This document shows, one piece after another, positions 8,686 to 16,594 of a stretch of 64,000 nt of DNA. The translations under genes were made by a program, and so were the position numbers. The notes under the pieces were generated by a model. The model was not told the DNA's origin. It made no database searches and saw only the letters and a list, made by a program, of their open reading frames with translations. Numbering within the stretch: the first letter of the stretch is position 1; every line of letters starts with the position of its first letter. The DNA comes from an uncultured Lachnospiraceae bacterium (GTDB lineage Bacteria > Bacillota > Clostridia > Lachnospirales > Lachnospiraceae): assembly GCA_910587635.1 (NCBI GenBank), contig CAJUNB010000006.1, positions 12,559-76,558 of the forward strand, written 5' to 3'.

Positions 8686-8877
8686 TCACTTTTTTCTTGG
8701 TCTGCCCTGTCTTCCATGCTCTAAGACATGGAGAATGACACGTTTTAGCTTATCCGCTACGCTTTGGGTACTCGTATCAGAAAAATGTACTTCAACCAAG
8801 TAGGTTGTCTTATCAATCTTCTTTTGCAAACAGGGCGTTAATCGCCCTGTGGTATTGGTCTGAATGTTATCGCTCAT
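8686..8877 (-). CDS. TnpW-like transposon-encoded small protein
   Basis: The start at 8877 follows TGGAGGAATA. The 63-residue product begins MSDNIQTNTTGRLTPCLQKKIDKTTYLV and continues VEVHFSDTSTQSVADKLKRVI. The T-G-R-L-T-P-C-L-x-K-K-I-x-K-T-T-Y-x-V block with H-F-S-x-T-S is characteristic of the small TnpW family found in conjugative and mobilizable transposons of gut Firmicutes. Function is unknown. The C-terminal tail (HGRQGRPRKK) differs from the usual family end and may reflect decay. Confidence 0.72.
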   Translation of the reverse strand: MSDNIQTNTTGRLTPCLQKKIDKTTYLVEVHFSDTSTQSVADKLKRVILHVLEHGRQGRPRKK

Positions 8878-8894
8878 TATTCCTCCATTTGAAC

Positions 8895-8939
8895 GCAAAA
8901 AAGGCACATGGTTTACAATTTACTGTTCCATGCGCCTTT
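8895..8939 (-). terminator. Rho-independent terminator after the Rpn nuclease gene
   Basis: On the minus strand AAAGGCGCATGG pairs with CCATGTGCCTTT around a loop of about 16 bases and is followed by six T residues. It lies just after the nuclease stop codon and before the TnpW-like gene, so those two genes may be separate transcripts. Confidence 0.75.
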
Positions 8940-8971
8940 ACGCTGTTTCTTGATATTAAATTGTTACTTGT

Positions 8972-9865
8972 CTATGCCATTTGCATAATCTCAGCTTCAA
9001 GTTCTTTTAGCTCGTCAAGTGATAATGAGGGAACACATAGTGCAATTTCATCAAGTGATAGCTTTCCCATTTTTATCATTCTTTCCGCTGTTTCTCTCGC
9101 TTCATCGTGCCTTTCACTTCTAATAAATGATTTCATAATTTGTTCTTCATCAAATAAACTCATCATAATCGACACAACCTCCTTTTCCCTGTCTAGCAAA
9201 TATTCCCTTAAAACGTTCCTGTCCTTGCATATGCGAATTGTTTCCGTAACTGCCTTTTGTGTCATTCCATGCTGTTTTGTCTGTTCGTTAAAAACTTTGC
9301 AGAAAATGATGTACTGGTTAATGATGTCATCTGTATAGCTTTCATAAATCACTTTGGCTTTAACCTCAATATCTATATCCGCACCATTAAAAAATTCCTC
9401 TGACAATAATATCTTATCGGATTTTCTGCCCTTATTGCCTGTAAATATCACATACAGTTCGGGTTTGGGCATTCTCACTTTTCTGCTTTTATAATAGTCT
9501 TGGCTAGTGCGATGAAAATATTCGTGATAGCTTTGCGCCAGATATAACAAAATTCTTACTAAAATATTCACTGTCCATGTAGACTGTGCCTCAACAAGTA
9601 TCATCAGCTTATTGTTAGCAATAAATCCTAAATCATTATACAGATTATCCGTCAATACATTTGTAATTGTCACATCTGTAAGGGAATCTTCTGTTGCTGT
9701 GGTATCCTCTGGGTGGAGCGTTTTATACAGTTTTAGCAGATAACTCTTGTTTTGAAAAAGGTCAAGGAATACGCTGTTTTTTGCAGTACGCTTTGCCATG
9801 ACTTTCTCTATCTGTTTTGTATCGTCTTGCACTTTAACACCTCGATTTCTAAAAATCTGTGACAC
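8972..9865 (-). CDS. Rpn-family PD-(D/E)XK nuclease / putative transposase
   Basis: The 297-residue product belongs to the family of recombination-promoting nucleases (PDDEXK_2 / transposase_31-like). It shows NSVFLDLFQNKSYLLKLY, a predicted catalytic strand NDLGFIANNKLMILVEAQST (Asp, then Glu-x-Gln in place of the usual E-x-K), the R-I-L-L-Y-L-A-x-S-Y-H-E-Y-F helix, and a C-terminal acidic helical tail. The longest frame uses GTG at 9865; ATG at 9796 (MAKRTAKNSVF) also fits the family start. Neither has a strong ribosome site. It is probably a stand-alone DNA endonuclease spread with mobile elements. Confidence 0.85.
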   Translation of the reverse strand: MSQIFRNRGVKVQDDTKQIEKVMAKRTAKNSVFLDLFQNKSYLLKLYKTLHPEDTTATEDSLTDVTITNVLTDNLYNDLGFIANNKLMILVEAQSTWTVNILVRILLYLAQSYHEYFHRTSQDYYKSRKVRMPKPELYVIFTGNKGRKSDKILLSEEFFNGADIDIEVKAKVIYESYTDDIINQYIIFCKVFNEQTKQHGMTQKAVTETIRICKDRNVLREYLLDREKEVVSIMMSLFDEEQIMKSFIRSERHDEARETAERMIKMGKLSLDEIALCVPSLSLDELKELEAEIMQMA

Positions 9866-9939
9866 AAGATACGATATATCCTGCTCCTGCTACACTTCAA
9901 TTATACAAAACAACGCCTGTCTTTACAATAAAATTCACA

Positions 9940-10610
9940 TTAAATTTCTTCCTCCCTCCATTTCGTTTTGTTCTGTTGCCTGTTATACTGTCGGCTCTCA
10001 TTCTGAAGCTCCCTCTCAAGGTTCTTCCTGTTGCAGCTAATTACTTCGACATAGGCTACTTCTGTGACTGCCTTGGTCTGCTTCTTTCTGATACTGTCAT
10101 ACTCGGCTTGCAAGGACTGTATTTTGAGTGACTGGCTCTCCTTATAGGCGACTTGGATCGGCGCATAGAGGGCATAATTTTGACAGTTCCTTTAATCGGT
10201 ATAGCTTCTGCCCCTTTGATAAATGCACCGTTTCAAGCTGTTGGTATCTCTGTTCCCTGTCTGCCATAAATTTCGCAAGGCCCTCAAAGCTGTCTATCTT
10301 CCTTGTTGTGATGAATTTCTCCGCATTGTCGGCTGACTGCAAAACTGTCCTGTCAGACATTCTTCTTAGGTGCTTTCCGCTGACAAGCGGCAAATCAAGC
10401 CTGCCTTTGCCTGCTCTAACATCATGTTGCGTTTTATGATTTCCCGATTGATATTGCCCCTCTCGGTCTGTATTCCCTTGCGTTCTAATGCGTTTGAAAC
10501 TGCCCCAATGTGGATGGCCGGTTCTTTATCTATCCCCTGTTCCTTAAAAGAACGGTGTTCCCAATGAACATTAAATCGTGACTCATAATCAATTCCCTCC
10601 TTTCCGCCAG
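9940..10610 (-). pseudogene. MobA/MobL relaxase remnant, frameshifted and N-terminally truncated
   Basis: Three successive reading-frame pieces read as one relaxase C-terminal half. From 10610 the first contains HWEHRSFKEQGIDKEPAIHIG and ERKGIQTERGNINREII. The second holds MSDRTVLQSADNAEKFITT and LAKFMADREQRYQQLE (about 10142-10393). The third has YALYAPIQVAYKESQSL, AEYDSIRKKQTKAVTEVAYVE and ends at a TAA near 9940. The last junction is a single-base frameshift near 10175. The catalytic N-terminus (HUH and Tyr motifs) is absent. The order and wording match MobA/MobL relaxases of clostridial mobilizable elements, so this is a dead mobilization gene. Confidence 0.78.
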
Positions 10611-10854
10611 TATCGCATAAATGCTATGCTGTGGCTCTTTTGTATTTATTTTGATTAAGAAGTCTTTTACAGTTTATAACTCCTGCCACGGGCTATAGCA
10701 ATCTTACTACATCCATTCATAAACTATTCTGGCATCAGAGTCTTCCTGCTGCCAAAGATCAGGTCACAGCAGATAGCCCTGTTTAAATGCTTTAAAATAA
10801 ATGATTGCAGCTCATAAAGACTTAAAAGCCGACGAAACCCAAAATAATTTTTCA

Positions 10855-10883
10855 TTGAAAGAAAAGAGGGGATATGATATCAT
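10855..10883 (+). promoter_or_regulatory. Promoter of the nitroreductase gene
   Basis: TTGAAA (10855-10860) and TATCAT (10878-10883) are separated by 17 bases and lie 38 bases upstream of the ATG at 10921. The stretch between the relaxase remnant and this promoter (10611-10854) shows no gene. Confidence 0.55.
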
Positions 10884-10920
10884 AGTTGAAATACGAATCG
10901 AAAGAAAAGGAGGTACTGCC

Positions 10921-11463
10921 ATGACCGCAAAAGAATGTATCAAAGGACGCAGAAGTATCCGTAAATTCAAGGACACAAAAATTGATCATGCCATTTTGGA
11001 AGATATTATAGAAACTGCATCCTACTCTCCCAGCTGGAAGCATACACAGATCGTACGTTATGTGGCAATTGAAGGGGAATTAAAGGACAAGATCGGCAGA
11101 GACTGTACCACTGCCTATCCCGGAAACGGCACCATTATCCAGAATGCCCCCATGCTCATCGCTGTAACTGTTATAAAAAACAGATGCGGTTATGAAAGAG
11201 ACGGTTCCTTTACCACACCTCGGGGCGATACATGGCAGATGTTTGATGCCGGTGTAGCTTCTCAGAGCTTTTGTCTTGCCGCTTACGAACAGGGTATCGG
11301 CTCTGTTATTGTGGGTATTTTCGATGGGGATGCTATCGCTGAGTTATTACAGATTCCTGCTGACAGAGAGCTGGTTGCTCTTATTCCCGTAGGATATCCA
11401 GATGAATCACCCATCGCTCCCAGAAGAAAACCGGTAACGGACTTATTATCCTACATAGAATAA
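10921..11463 (+). CDS. Nitroreductase-family flavoprotein
   Basis: The start at 10921 follows AAAGGAGGTACTGCC. The 180-residue product begins MTAKECIKGRRSIRKFKD, the usual R-R-S-x-R-x-F FMN phosphate motif, and continues with TASYSPSWKHTQIVRYV, FDAGVASQSFCLAAYEQGIGS and ALIPVGYPDESP. These are standard blocks of the NAD(P)H:FMN nitroreductase fold. The natural substrate is unknown. The gene has its own promoter and a strong terminator, so it stands alone between the mobile remnant and pyrB. Confidence 0.92.
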   Translation: MTAKECIKGRRSIRKFKDTKIDHAILEDIIETASYSPSWKHTQIVRYVAIEGELKDKIGRDCTTAYPGNGTIIQNAPMLIAVTVIKNRCGYERDGSFTTPRGDTWQMFDAGVASQSFCLAAYEQGIGSVIVGIFDGDAIAELLQIPADRELVALIPVGYPDESPIAPRRKPVTDLLSYIE

Positions 11464-11469
11464 ATTTAT

Positions 11470-11504
11470 AAAATCGAAGGAATTTTATTCCTTCGATTTT
11501 TTGT
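11470..11504 (+). terminator. Rho-independent terminator after the nitroreductase gene
   Basis: AAAATCGAAGGAA pairs perfectly with TTCCTTCGATTTT around a five-base loop and is followed by a T-run. It is also flanked by A residues on the left, but no minus-strand gene needs it. It sits only about 35 bases before the pyrB start. Confidence 0.9.
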
Positions 11505-11538
11505 TCCGAAAAAACATACCCCAGAAAGGAGATCTGTC

Positions 11539-12480
11539 ATGCGACATCTTATGAGTCCTCTTGACTTTACAACAACGGAACTGGATCGGCTGTTCGATCT
11601 GGCAAATGACATGGAATCAAATATGGAAAAATACGCCCACTCCTGCGAAGGAAAAAAGCTGGCCACCTGTTTTTATGAGCCAAGTACACGCACAAGGCTC
11701 AGTTTCGAAGCCGCTATGCTGAATCTGGGAGGAAAGGTATTGGGCTTCTCCGATGCCGGTTCTTCCTCTGCCTCCAAAGGGGAAAGTGTTTCCGACACGA
11801 TACGTGTCATATCCTGCTACGCGGACATCTGTGCCATGCGCCATCCAAAGGAGGGGGCTCCCATGGTAGCTGCCAGCCGTTCCCGTATCCCCGTTATCAA
11901 TGCGGGAGACGGAGGCCATCAACACCCCACCCAGACACTTACCGATCTGCTGACGATCCGCTCTCTGAAAGGCAGGCTTTCTCACCTTACCATCGGCCTG
12001 TGCGGCGATCTGAAATTCGGGCGGACCGTACATTCTCTCATTCATGCCCTCTCCCGCTATGAAGACATTCATTTCATTTTTATATCTCCAGAGGAACTCC
12101 GGGTTCCCGACTACATAACAGAGATGCTGAAAACAAAACACATTCCATACGAACAGGTCATCCGCCTGGAAGACAGTATCGGAGAACTGGATCTGCTGTA
12201 CATGACAAGAGTACAGCGGGAACGTTTTTTCAATGAAGAAGACTATGTACGTCTGAAAGATTTCTATATTCTGGACAAGACCAAACTTTCCCTTGCCAGA
12301 GAAGATATGCTCATTCTCCATCCCCTCCCCCGGGTCAATGAAATATCTGTGGAAGTGGACGAGGATCCAAGAGCCGTCTATTTCAAGCAGGCCGGATACG
12401 GTGTCTATGTGAGAATGGCTCTTATCTATACACTGCTTGGGTTGTCAGACGTATTGAGCAAAGCAGAAAAAGAAAACTGA
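11539..12480 (+). CDS. pyrB: Aspartate carbamoyltransferase, catalytic subunit
   Basis: This 313-residue enzyme makes N-carbamoyl-aspartate in pyrimidine synthesis. The ATG is preceded by AAAGGAGATCTGTC. Motifs are FYEPSTRTRLSFEAA (carbamoyl phosphate site), SASKGESVSDTIRV (80s loop with Ser and Lys), RHPKEGAP, NAGDGGHQHPTQTLTDLLTI, CGDLKFGRTVHSL and HPLPRVNE. It is followed 49 bases later by pyrI, so the holoenzyme is of the allosteric PyrB-PyrI type. No PyrR-binding leader is visible in the short upstream gap. Confidence 0.97.
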   Translation: MRHLMSPLDFTTTELDRLFDLANDMESNMEKYAHSCEGKKLATCFYEPSTRTRLSFEAAMLNLGGKVLGFSDAGSSSASKGESVSDTIRVISCYADICAMRHPKEGAPMVAASRSRIPVINAGDGGHQHPTQTLTDLLTIRSLKGRLSHLTIGLCGDLKFGRTVHSLIHALSRYEDIHFIFISPEELRVPDYITEMLKTKHIPYEQVIRLEDSIGELDLLYMTRVQRERFFNEEDYVRLKDFYILDKTKLSLAREDMLILHPLPRVNEISVEVDEDPRAVYFKQAGYGVYVRMALIYTLLGLSDVLSKAEKEN

Positions 12481-12529
12481 CAGGGAACGAGAATCCTTTG
12501 ACAGAAAAGATAATGCAGGAGGAATACTT

Positions 12530-12976
12530 ATGTTAAATGTGGGAAGAATCGAAGAAGGTTTCGTACTGGACCATATCCGGGCGGGAATGAGCCTTTCTAT
12601 CTATCATTATCTGCAGCTGGGCAAACTGGACTGCACAGTAGCTATTATCAAGAATGCCCGCAGCAATAAAATGGGAAGAAAAGATATTCTGAAAGTGGAG
12701 TGTGATATTGACACGCTGAATCTGGACATCATAGGCTTTATCGATCATACGATCACAATCAACGTCATTAAAGACGGCGAAATCGTGGAAAAAAGGCAGC
12801 TGTCTCTTCCTAAAGAAATTAAAAATGTCATCAAATGTAAAAATCCCCGCTGTATCACTTCCATAGAGCAGGGACTGCCTCATATCTTTGTACTGGCGGA
12901 CAGCGAGAAAGAAGTATACCGCTGTAAATACTGTGAAGAAAAATACAGGGATAAAAACAAATATAACTTACTGTGA
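12530..12976 (+). CDS. pyrI: Aspartate carbamoyltransferase, regulatory subunit
   Basis: This 148-residue zinc protein binds nucleotides and joins the PyrB trimers. The start follows GCAGGAGGAATACTT. It has the N-terminal GRIEEGFVLDHIRAGMS nucleotide-binding region and a C-terminal zinc site with four cysteines (CKNPRC, then CKYC). The spacing and position after pyrB are typical. Length is close to the E. coli protein. Confidence 0.96.
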   Translation: MLNVGRIEEGFVLDHIRAGMSLSIYHYLQLGKLDCTVAIIKNARSNKMGRKDILKVECDIDTLNLDIIGFIDHTITINVIKDGEIVEKRQLSLPKEIKNVIKCKNPRCITSIEQGLPHIFVLADSEKEVYRCKYCEEKYRDKNKYNLL

Positions 12977-13049
12977 CAGTTTCGTCTCCTTACATTTTTA
13001 TAATGTAGTAATAAAATTGCTGTTACCCGACATGGTTTGTCAGTTATCA

Positions 13050-13113
13050 CAAACAGCCAGACAAATAGGGAGGAATCAAATCTATCCCGCTCTTCCTATT
13101 GCCTGGCTGTTTG
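13050..13113. terminator. Imperfect hairpin between convergent pyrI and the ABC ATPase gene
   Basis: CAAACAGCCAG-CAAATAGG on the left pairs with CCTATTG-CCTGGCTGTTTG on the right, with small mismatches and a loop of about 18 bases. It lies between the stop codons of two convergent genes. U-tracts are weak, so it may act mainly as an mRNA 3' end structure. Confidence 0.55.
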
Positions 13114-13120
13114 CATCTGT

Positions 13121-13894
13121 TCAGTTTCCACACTCCACACTGATACGGTTGAAAATGCGCATGATTTCTTCCGTATCTATCTTTCTCTTCTCTTCACCGG
13201 ATTTATCCAGAATAACAGTTCCCTCATGCATCATAACAAGCCTGCTGCCATATTCCACAGCATACCGCAAGTTGTGCGTCACCATGATTGTCGTCACCTG
13301 TTTCTCCCGGACGATTTTATCTGTCAGTTCCATGATGATCTGTGCTGTCTTTGGATCCAATGCAGCCGTATGTTCATCCAGAATGAGAAAATCCACCGGC
13401 GTCATCGTCGACATCAGGAGAGCCAACGCCTGCCGTTGTCCCCCGGAAAGAGCACCCACCTGTGTGTGCAGTTTATCTTCCAACCCAAGCCCAAGCTGGC
13501 TCAGAATCTCCCTGTATTCAGAAACACGCCCTTTGTTGACACCCTTTCCAAGACCATAATGTCTGCCCTTGTTATCTGCCAATGACATATTTTCCAGAAT
13601 TGTCATACTGGGACAGGTTCCCTTGGCCGGGTCCTGGTATACCCTCCCGATCTTCCTCTGTCGTACATAATCTTTCTGCCCTGTGATATCCTGCCCGTTT
13701 ACCAGGATACAGCCGCCATCCACATCGATGCTGCCGCATATAATGTTCAGCAGGGAGGTCTTCCCTGAGCCATTACTCCCTACTACAGAGACAAACTCTC
13801 CTTCTTCTATGGTAAAATCAAATCCCCGGAACAGGCAGAGCTCATTGACACTTCCCGGATTATAGTGTTTACTGATTTGTTTCAATGTCAACAT
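13121..13894 (-). CDS. ABC transporter ATPase of the TrpXYZ-type importer
   Basis: This 257-residue ATPase has Walker A VGSNGSGKTSLLN, the signature LSGGQRQALALLM, Walker B DFLILDEHTAALD and the switch HNL in MVTHNLRYAVEYG. It overlaps the end of the permease gene by 26 bases. With the permease and lipoprotein it forms a three-part importer. The family (PF04392-linked importers) has several substrates, but the upstream tryptophan T-box points to tryptophan or a precursor such as an indole compound. Confidence 0.9.
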   Translation of the reverse strand: MLTLKQISKHYNPGSVNELCLFRGFDFTIEEGEFVSVVGSNGSGKTSLLNIICGSIDVDGGCILVNGQDITGQKDYVRQRKIGRVYQDPAKGTCPSMTILENMSLADNKGRHYGLGKGVNKGRVSEYREILSQLGLGLEDKLHTQVGALSGGQRQALALLMSTMTPVDFLILDEHTAALDPKTAQIIMELTDKIVREKQVTTIMVTHNLRYAVEYGSRLVMMHEGTVILDKSGEEKRKIDTEEIMRIFNRISVECGN

Positions 13895-14831
13895 CTGTCT
13901 TCACCTTCTTCTTTCTATCCATCCCAAGTACAAGTATGATCAGAAACAATACTGCCGTAATCAATTTCAAGTCACTGGAGGCGAGCCCCATCCTGATAGC
14001 AAGCGCCACACAGCCCTTGTAAATAAGGGAGCCGGCTACTACGCTGGTGGTCACTTTCCACAGAGTCACTTTCCGAAACAGACTTGTACCGATAATGACA
14101 CTTGCCAGTCCGATTACCACCGTTCCCGTGCCGACGGAAATATCAAAAAACCGCTGCTGCTGAGCAAAGATACAGCCACTCAGAGTCACGAGAGCGTTTG
14201 CCACGGAAAGTCCTACGATCTTTACAAACCCCCTGTCCACTCCTAAAGATGTGACGATCGTGTCATTATCTCCTACAGCCCGGAGCAGAAAACCCGATTT
14301 TGTACTCAGATACCAGTCCAACAGACATTTGGTCATCACTGTAATCACCAGTATTACGATGACCGTCTTACAGTTTTCCAGTGATCCTTTAAAAATGCCA
14401 TTCACCAGGCTGTTATCGAAAATATTGTCGGCGTTATAGATGGGAAGATTCGCCCTGCCTGCGATACGCAGGTTTACTGTATACAATGCAGTCATCATAA
14501 TAATGCCTGACAGGAGATCCCGCACCTTACATTTCACATGAATCAGCCCCGTCAGCATCCCTACAAAAGCTCCTGCAAAAAAACAGACAGGAAGCGTCAG
14601 GATGGCCGGAATTCCTTTGGATATGAGAATACAGGCGATGGCGGCTCCCAAAGGGAAACTGCCATCCACTGTCAAATCCGGGAAATCCAGTATTTTATAA
14701 GTAATATACACACCCAGCCCCATAATTCCATAGATGAGACCCTGTTCCAGAACACTCAATAACAATGCCAATTTTGTTCTCTCCTTACTGTTCCCCGGTT
14801 GATTCTTTATCACCCTGTCAGGAATCTGCAT
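13869..14831 (-). CDS. ABC transporter permease of the TrpXYZ-type importer
   Basis: The longest frame (320 residues) starts at 14831, one base after the lipoprotein stop codon. A better start is TTG at 14771, which has AAGGAGAGA 8 bases upstream and begins just before LLSVLEQGLIYGIMGLGVYI, the usual family N-terminus; that gives 300 residues. The protein has about nine hydrophobic segments, with the conserved YKILDFPDLTVDGSFPLGAA block and GDNDTIVTSLGVDRG. It forms the membrane channel of the importer controlled by the T-box. Confidence 0.9.
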   Translation of the reverse strand: MQIPDRVIKNQPGNSKERTKLALLLSVLEQGLIYGIMGLGVYITYKILDFPDLTVDGSFPLGAAIACILISKGIPAILTLPVCFFAGAFVGMLTGLIHVKCKVRDLLSGIIMMTALYTVNLRIAGRANLPIYNADNIFDNSLVNGIFKGSLENCKTVIVILVITVMTKCLLDWYLSTKSGFLLRAVGDNDTIVTSLGVDRGFVKIVGLSVANALVTLSGCIFAQQQRFFDISVGTGTVVIGLASVIIGTSLFRKVTLWKVTTSVVAGSLIYKGCVALAIRMGLASSDLKLITAVLFLIILVLGMDRKKKVKTDVDIETNQ

Positions 14832-14832
14832 T

Positions 14833-15909
14833 TTATTCCACTACGATTTCATCAAATATTTCTACTGCTCTGTTTGCCATATCTTCCGGGATCTCCAGAT
14901 TTATCTTCTCTGCCGCTGCCGTATTCACATAAAGACTGGCCTGGGTGATGACTTCAAAAGGCATATCCGCCGCTTTCGCCTCCCCCTTCAATACTTTTGC
15001 CGCCATAGCACCGGTCTGTTTTCCAAGGGCAACATAGTCAAGTCCCATGGAAGCCACACAGCCGCTCCGTACCTGTTCGATTTCGGAACCGAATACCGGG
15101 ATACCCTTTTTATTGGCCTCGTCCAGTACCGTCTGCAGAGCAGACACTACCGTATTGTCTGTCAAATTTGTAATACAGTCCACTTTATCCGCCATATCCG
15201 CTGCCGCCATGGGGACATCCGCAATAGTGTTGATCCCTGTTTCTACAATCTCGAATCCGTATTCCGCAGCGCTTTCCTTATACGCTTCTATGGTACTGAC
15301 TGAATTTGCTTCACTTGTCGTATAGAGGATACCGATCTTCTCCGCTTCCGGCAGCATCTCCCGGATCATCTTCAGCTGCTCTGTCACAGGGAGAGCATCA
15401 CTCGTTCCCGTAATGTTTCCCACACTTTTGCCGCCTGCTTCTGCAAGCCCCGCCTGTACCGGATCAGACACTGCCGTATATATGACGGGAATATCAGTAT
15501 TCATACAGGAATTATAGGCGCTCATAGCTGTGGGTGTCGCAATGGCACAGATCAAATCCACTTTCTGAGATACATAGGCGTCTGAAATCGTGCTGGCCGT
15601 TCCCATATCGGCCTGAGCATTGTCAAATACTATTGTCAGATTCTTTCCCTCTTCGATGCCGGCTTCCGCCAGTCCTGCCAGAAACCCTTGTCTACAGTTG
15701 TCCAGAGAACCGTGCTCTGCAAACTGGGAAATACCGATCGTATATTGTCCGCCATCCGCCTGCTCTGTCCCGGCATCGGCCTGCACCGCTCCGCCATCGG
15801 ACTGAGCCAAGGAAGCTGCCTCTTCTTTCTCTCCCTGACTTCCACATGCTGTCACGGACAAAACCATAGCTGCTGTCATCAATACTGTCATCATCTTTTT
15901 TTTCATCAT
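14833..15909 (-). CDS. Substrate-binding lipoprotein of a T-box-controlled (tryptophan) ABC importer
   Basis: This 358-residue protein has a lipoprotein signal (MMKKKMMTVLM, then SVTACGS) and a low-complexity Ala/Asp/Gln linker. Its periplasmic-binding-type body belongs to the ABC_sub_bind family: TIGISQFAEHGSLDNCRQGF, ICAIATPTAMSAYN, YTAVSDPVQAGL and TGTSDALPVTEQL. AAAGGAG lies 6 bases from the ATG. The leader carries a T-box with UGG specifier, which ties the transporter to tryptophan supply; I infer the TrpX role from this. Two 80 bp repeats sit between the T-box terminator and the start codon. Confidence 0.9.
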   Translation of the reverse strand: MMKKKMMTVLMTAAMVLSVTACGSQGEKEEAASLAQSDGGAVQADAGTEQADGGQYTIGISQFAEHGSLDNCRQGFLAGLAEAGIEEGKNLTIVFDNAQADMGTASTISDAYVSQKVDLICAIATPTAMSAYNSCMNTDIPVIYTAVSDPVQAGLAEAGGKSVGNITGTSDALPVTEQLKMIREMLPEAEKIGILYTTSEANSVSTIEAYKESAAEYGFEIVETGINTIADVPMAAADMADKVDCITNLTDNTVVSALQTVLDEANKKGIPVFGSEIEQVRSGCVASMGLDYVALGKQTGAMAAKVLKGEAKAADMPFEVITQASLYVNTAAAEKINLEIPEDMANRAVEIFDEIVVE

Positions 15910-15952
15910 TTTTTCTCCTTTTCTGTTTGCCTGTAGGAGGAAGAGAACCGGT

Positions 15953-16124
15953 GCCGCGAGCTGCCTGTAAAAATGAATCGCATTTTCGCGATTCCCCGCG
16001 CGCGAGCGGTGCGCTTTAGCGCAATATTCCTCGCCGCGAGCTGCCTGTAATAATGAATCGCATTTTCGCGATTCCCCGCGCGCGAGCGGTGCGCTTTAGC
16101 GCAATATTCCTCGCCGCGAGCTGC
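15953..16124. repeat. 80 bp tandem repeat (two full copies plus a partial third) in the leader
   Basis: Units start at 15953 and 16033, with a third partial unit at 16113; all begin GCCGCGAGCTGC. Full copies differ by only one or two bases. Each unit carries two small palindromes, GAATCGC...GCGATTC and GCGCTTTAGCGC, and a GC-rich CGCGCGCGAGC core. It lies between the T-box terminator and the start codon of the binding-protein gene, so readthrough transcripts would contain it. Confidence 0.9.
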
Positions 16125-16128
16125 GCAT

Positions 16129-16400
16129 AAAAAACGCCCCAAGCATATACTATGCTTGAGGCGCTAATCATCATTATCGCGGTACCACTCAACTTGGTCT
16201 AACTATAGAAGACCCACTCTTTTCATGTACTTCATACATGCCGCATGGATAACGGGTACGGTTCCCGGCAGTTCCTACTTGATATTCCGTTCGGGCTGCC
16301 CTCAAAAGTCCATTCAGCAAATTCTCCCCATGCTGCAATCTCACCGCCTGCAGCTCTCTGTCATGGTTCCTATAAGCTTACTTCTCTTTCTCACAGGTTT
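16129..16400 (-). promoter_or_regulatory. T-box riboswitch, tryptophan specifier (UGG)
   Basis: On the minus strand this leader contains a Stem I region with an AGAGAGCTGC and GGTGAGA pattern. A specifier loop reads GAA-TGG-AC (TGG at 16312-16310), and the T-box sequence GAGTGGTACCGCG covers 16178-16190. The terminator GCGCCTCAAGCATA / TATGCTTGGGGCG is followed by six T residues (16129-16164). Uncharged tRNA-Trp would stabilise the antiterminator and allow transcription of the ABC importer genes. The specifier register is read by eye from the conserved GAA-NNN-A context. Confidence 0.92.
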
Positions 16401-16418
16401 ACTTAATATTATGCAATT

Positions 16419-16447
16419 ACTTTAATCTCTTTTACCCAAAATGTCAA
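16419..16447 (-). promoter_or_regulatory. Promoter upstream of the T-box leader
   Basis: A perfect TTGACA (16447-16442) is followed after 17 bases by TAAAGT (16424-16419), which would start transcription shortly before the T-box Stem I. A second AT-rich box (CATAAT) is too far away to pair with the same -35 element. Confidence 0.55.
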
Positions 16448-16594
16448 GAAAAATTTTTTGAATTTTTTCCATTTTTAAGGAACTGAAAAAACTACAATTT
16501 TACAAAATATATCAATGAAATGCACCGTAAAAAAGACATTTATTGTCTATCTGGAAAAAATGGGGAAGCTCAAAAAATTATTGATGACCCAAAG

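Larger units (their letters stand above)
8686..10610. mobile_element. Remnant of a mobilizable / integrative element
   Basis: This interval holds, all on the minus strand, a TnpW-like gene, an Rpn-type nuclease gene and a broken MobA/MobL relaxase. TnpW and the relaxase are typical cargo and mobilization parts of Lachnospiraceae integrative elements. No integrase, no intact relaxase N-terminus, and no attachment or terminal repeats are visible. I therefore read it as a deletion derivative whose exact ends are uncertain. Confidence 0.6.

Noticed and set aside
15906..16142. 78-codon minus-strand frame over the 80 bp repeats
   Set aside because: It is made of repeat sequence and T-box terminator and overlaps the start of the lipoprotein gene.
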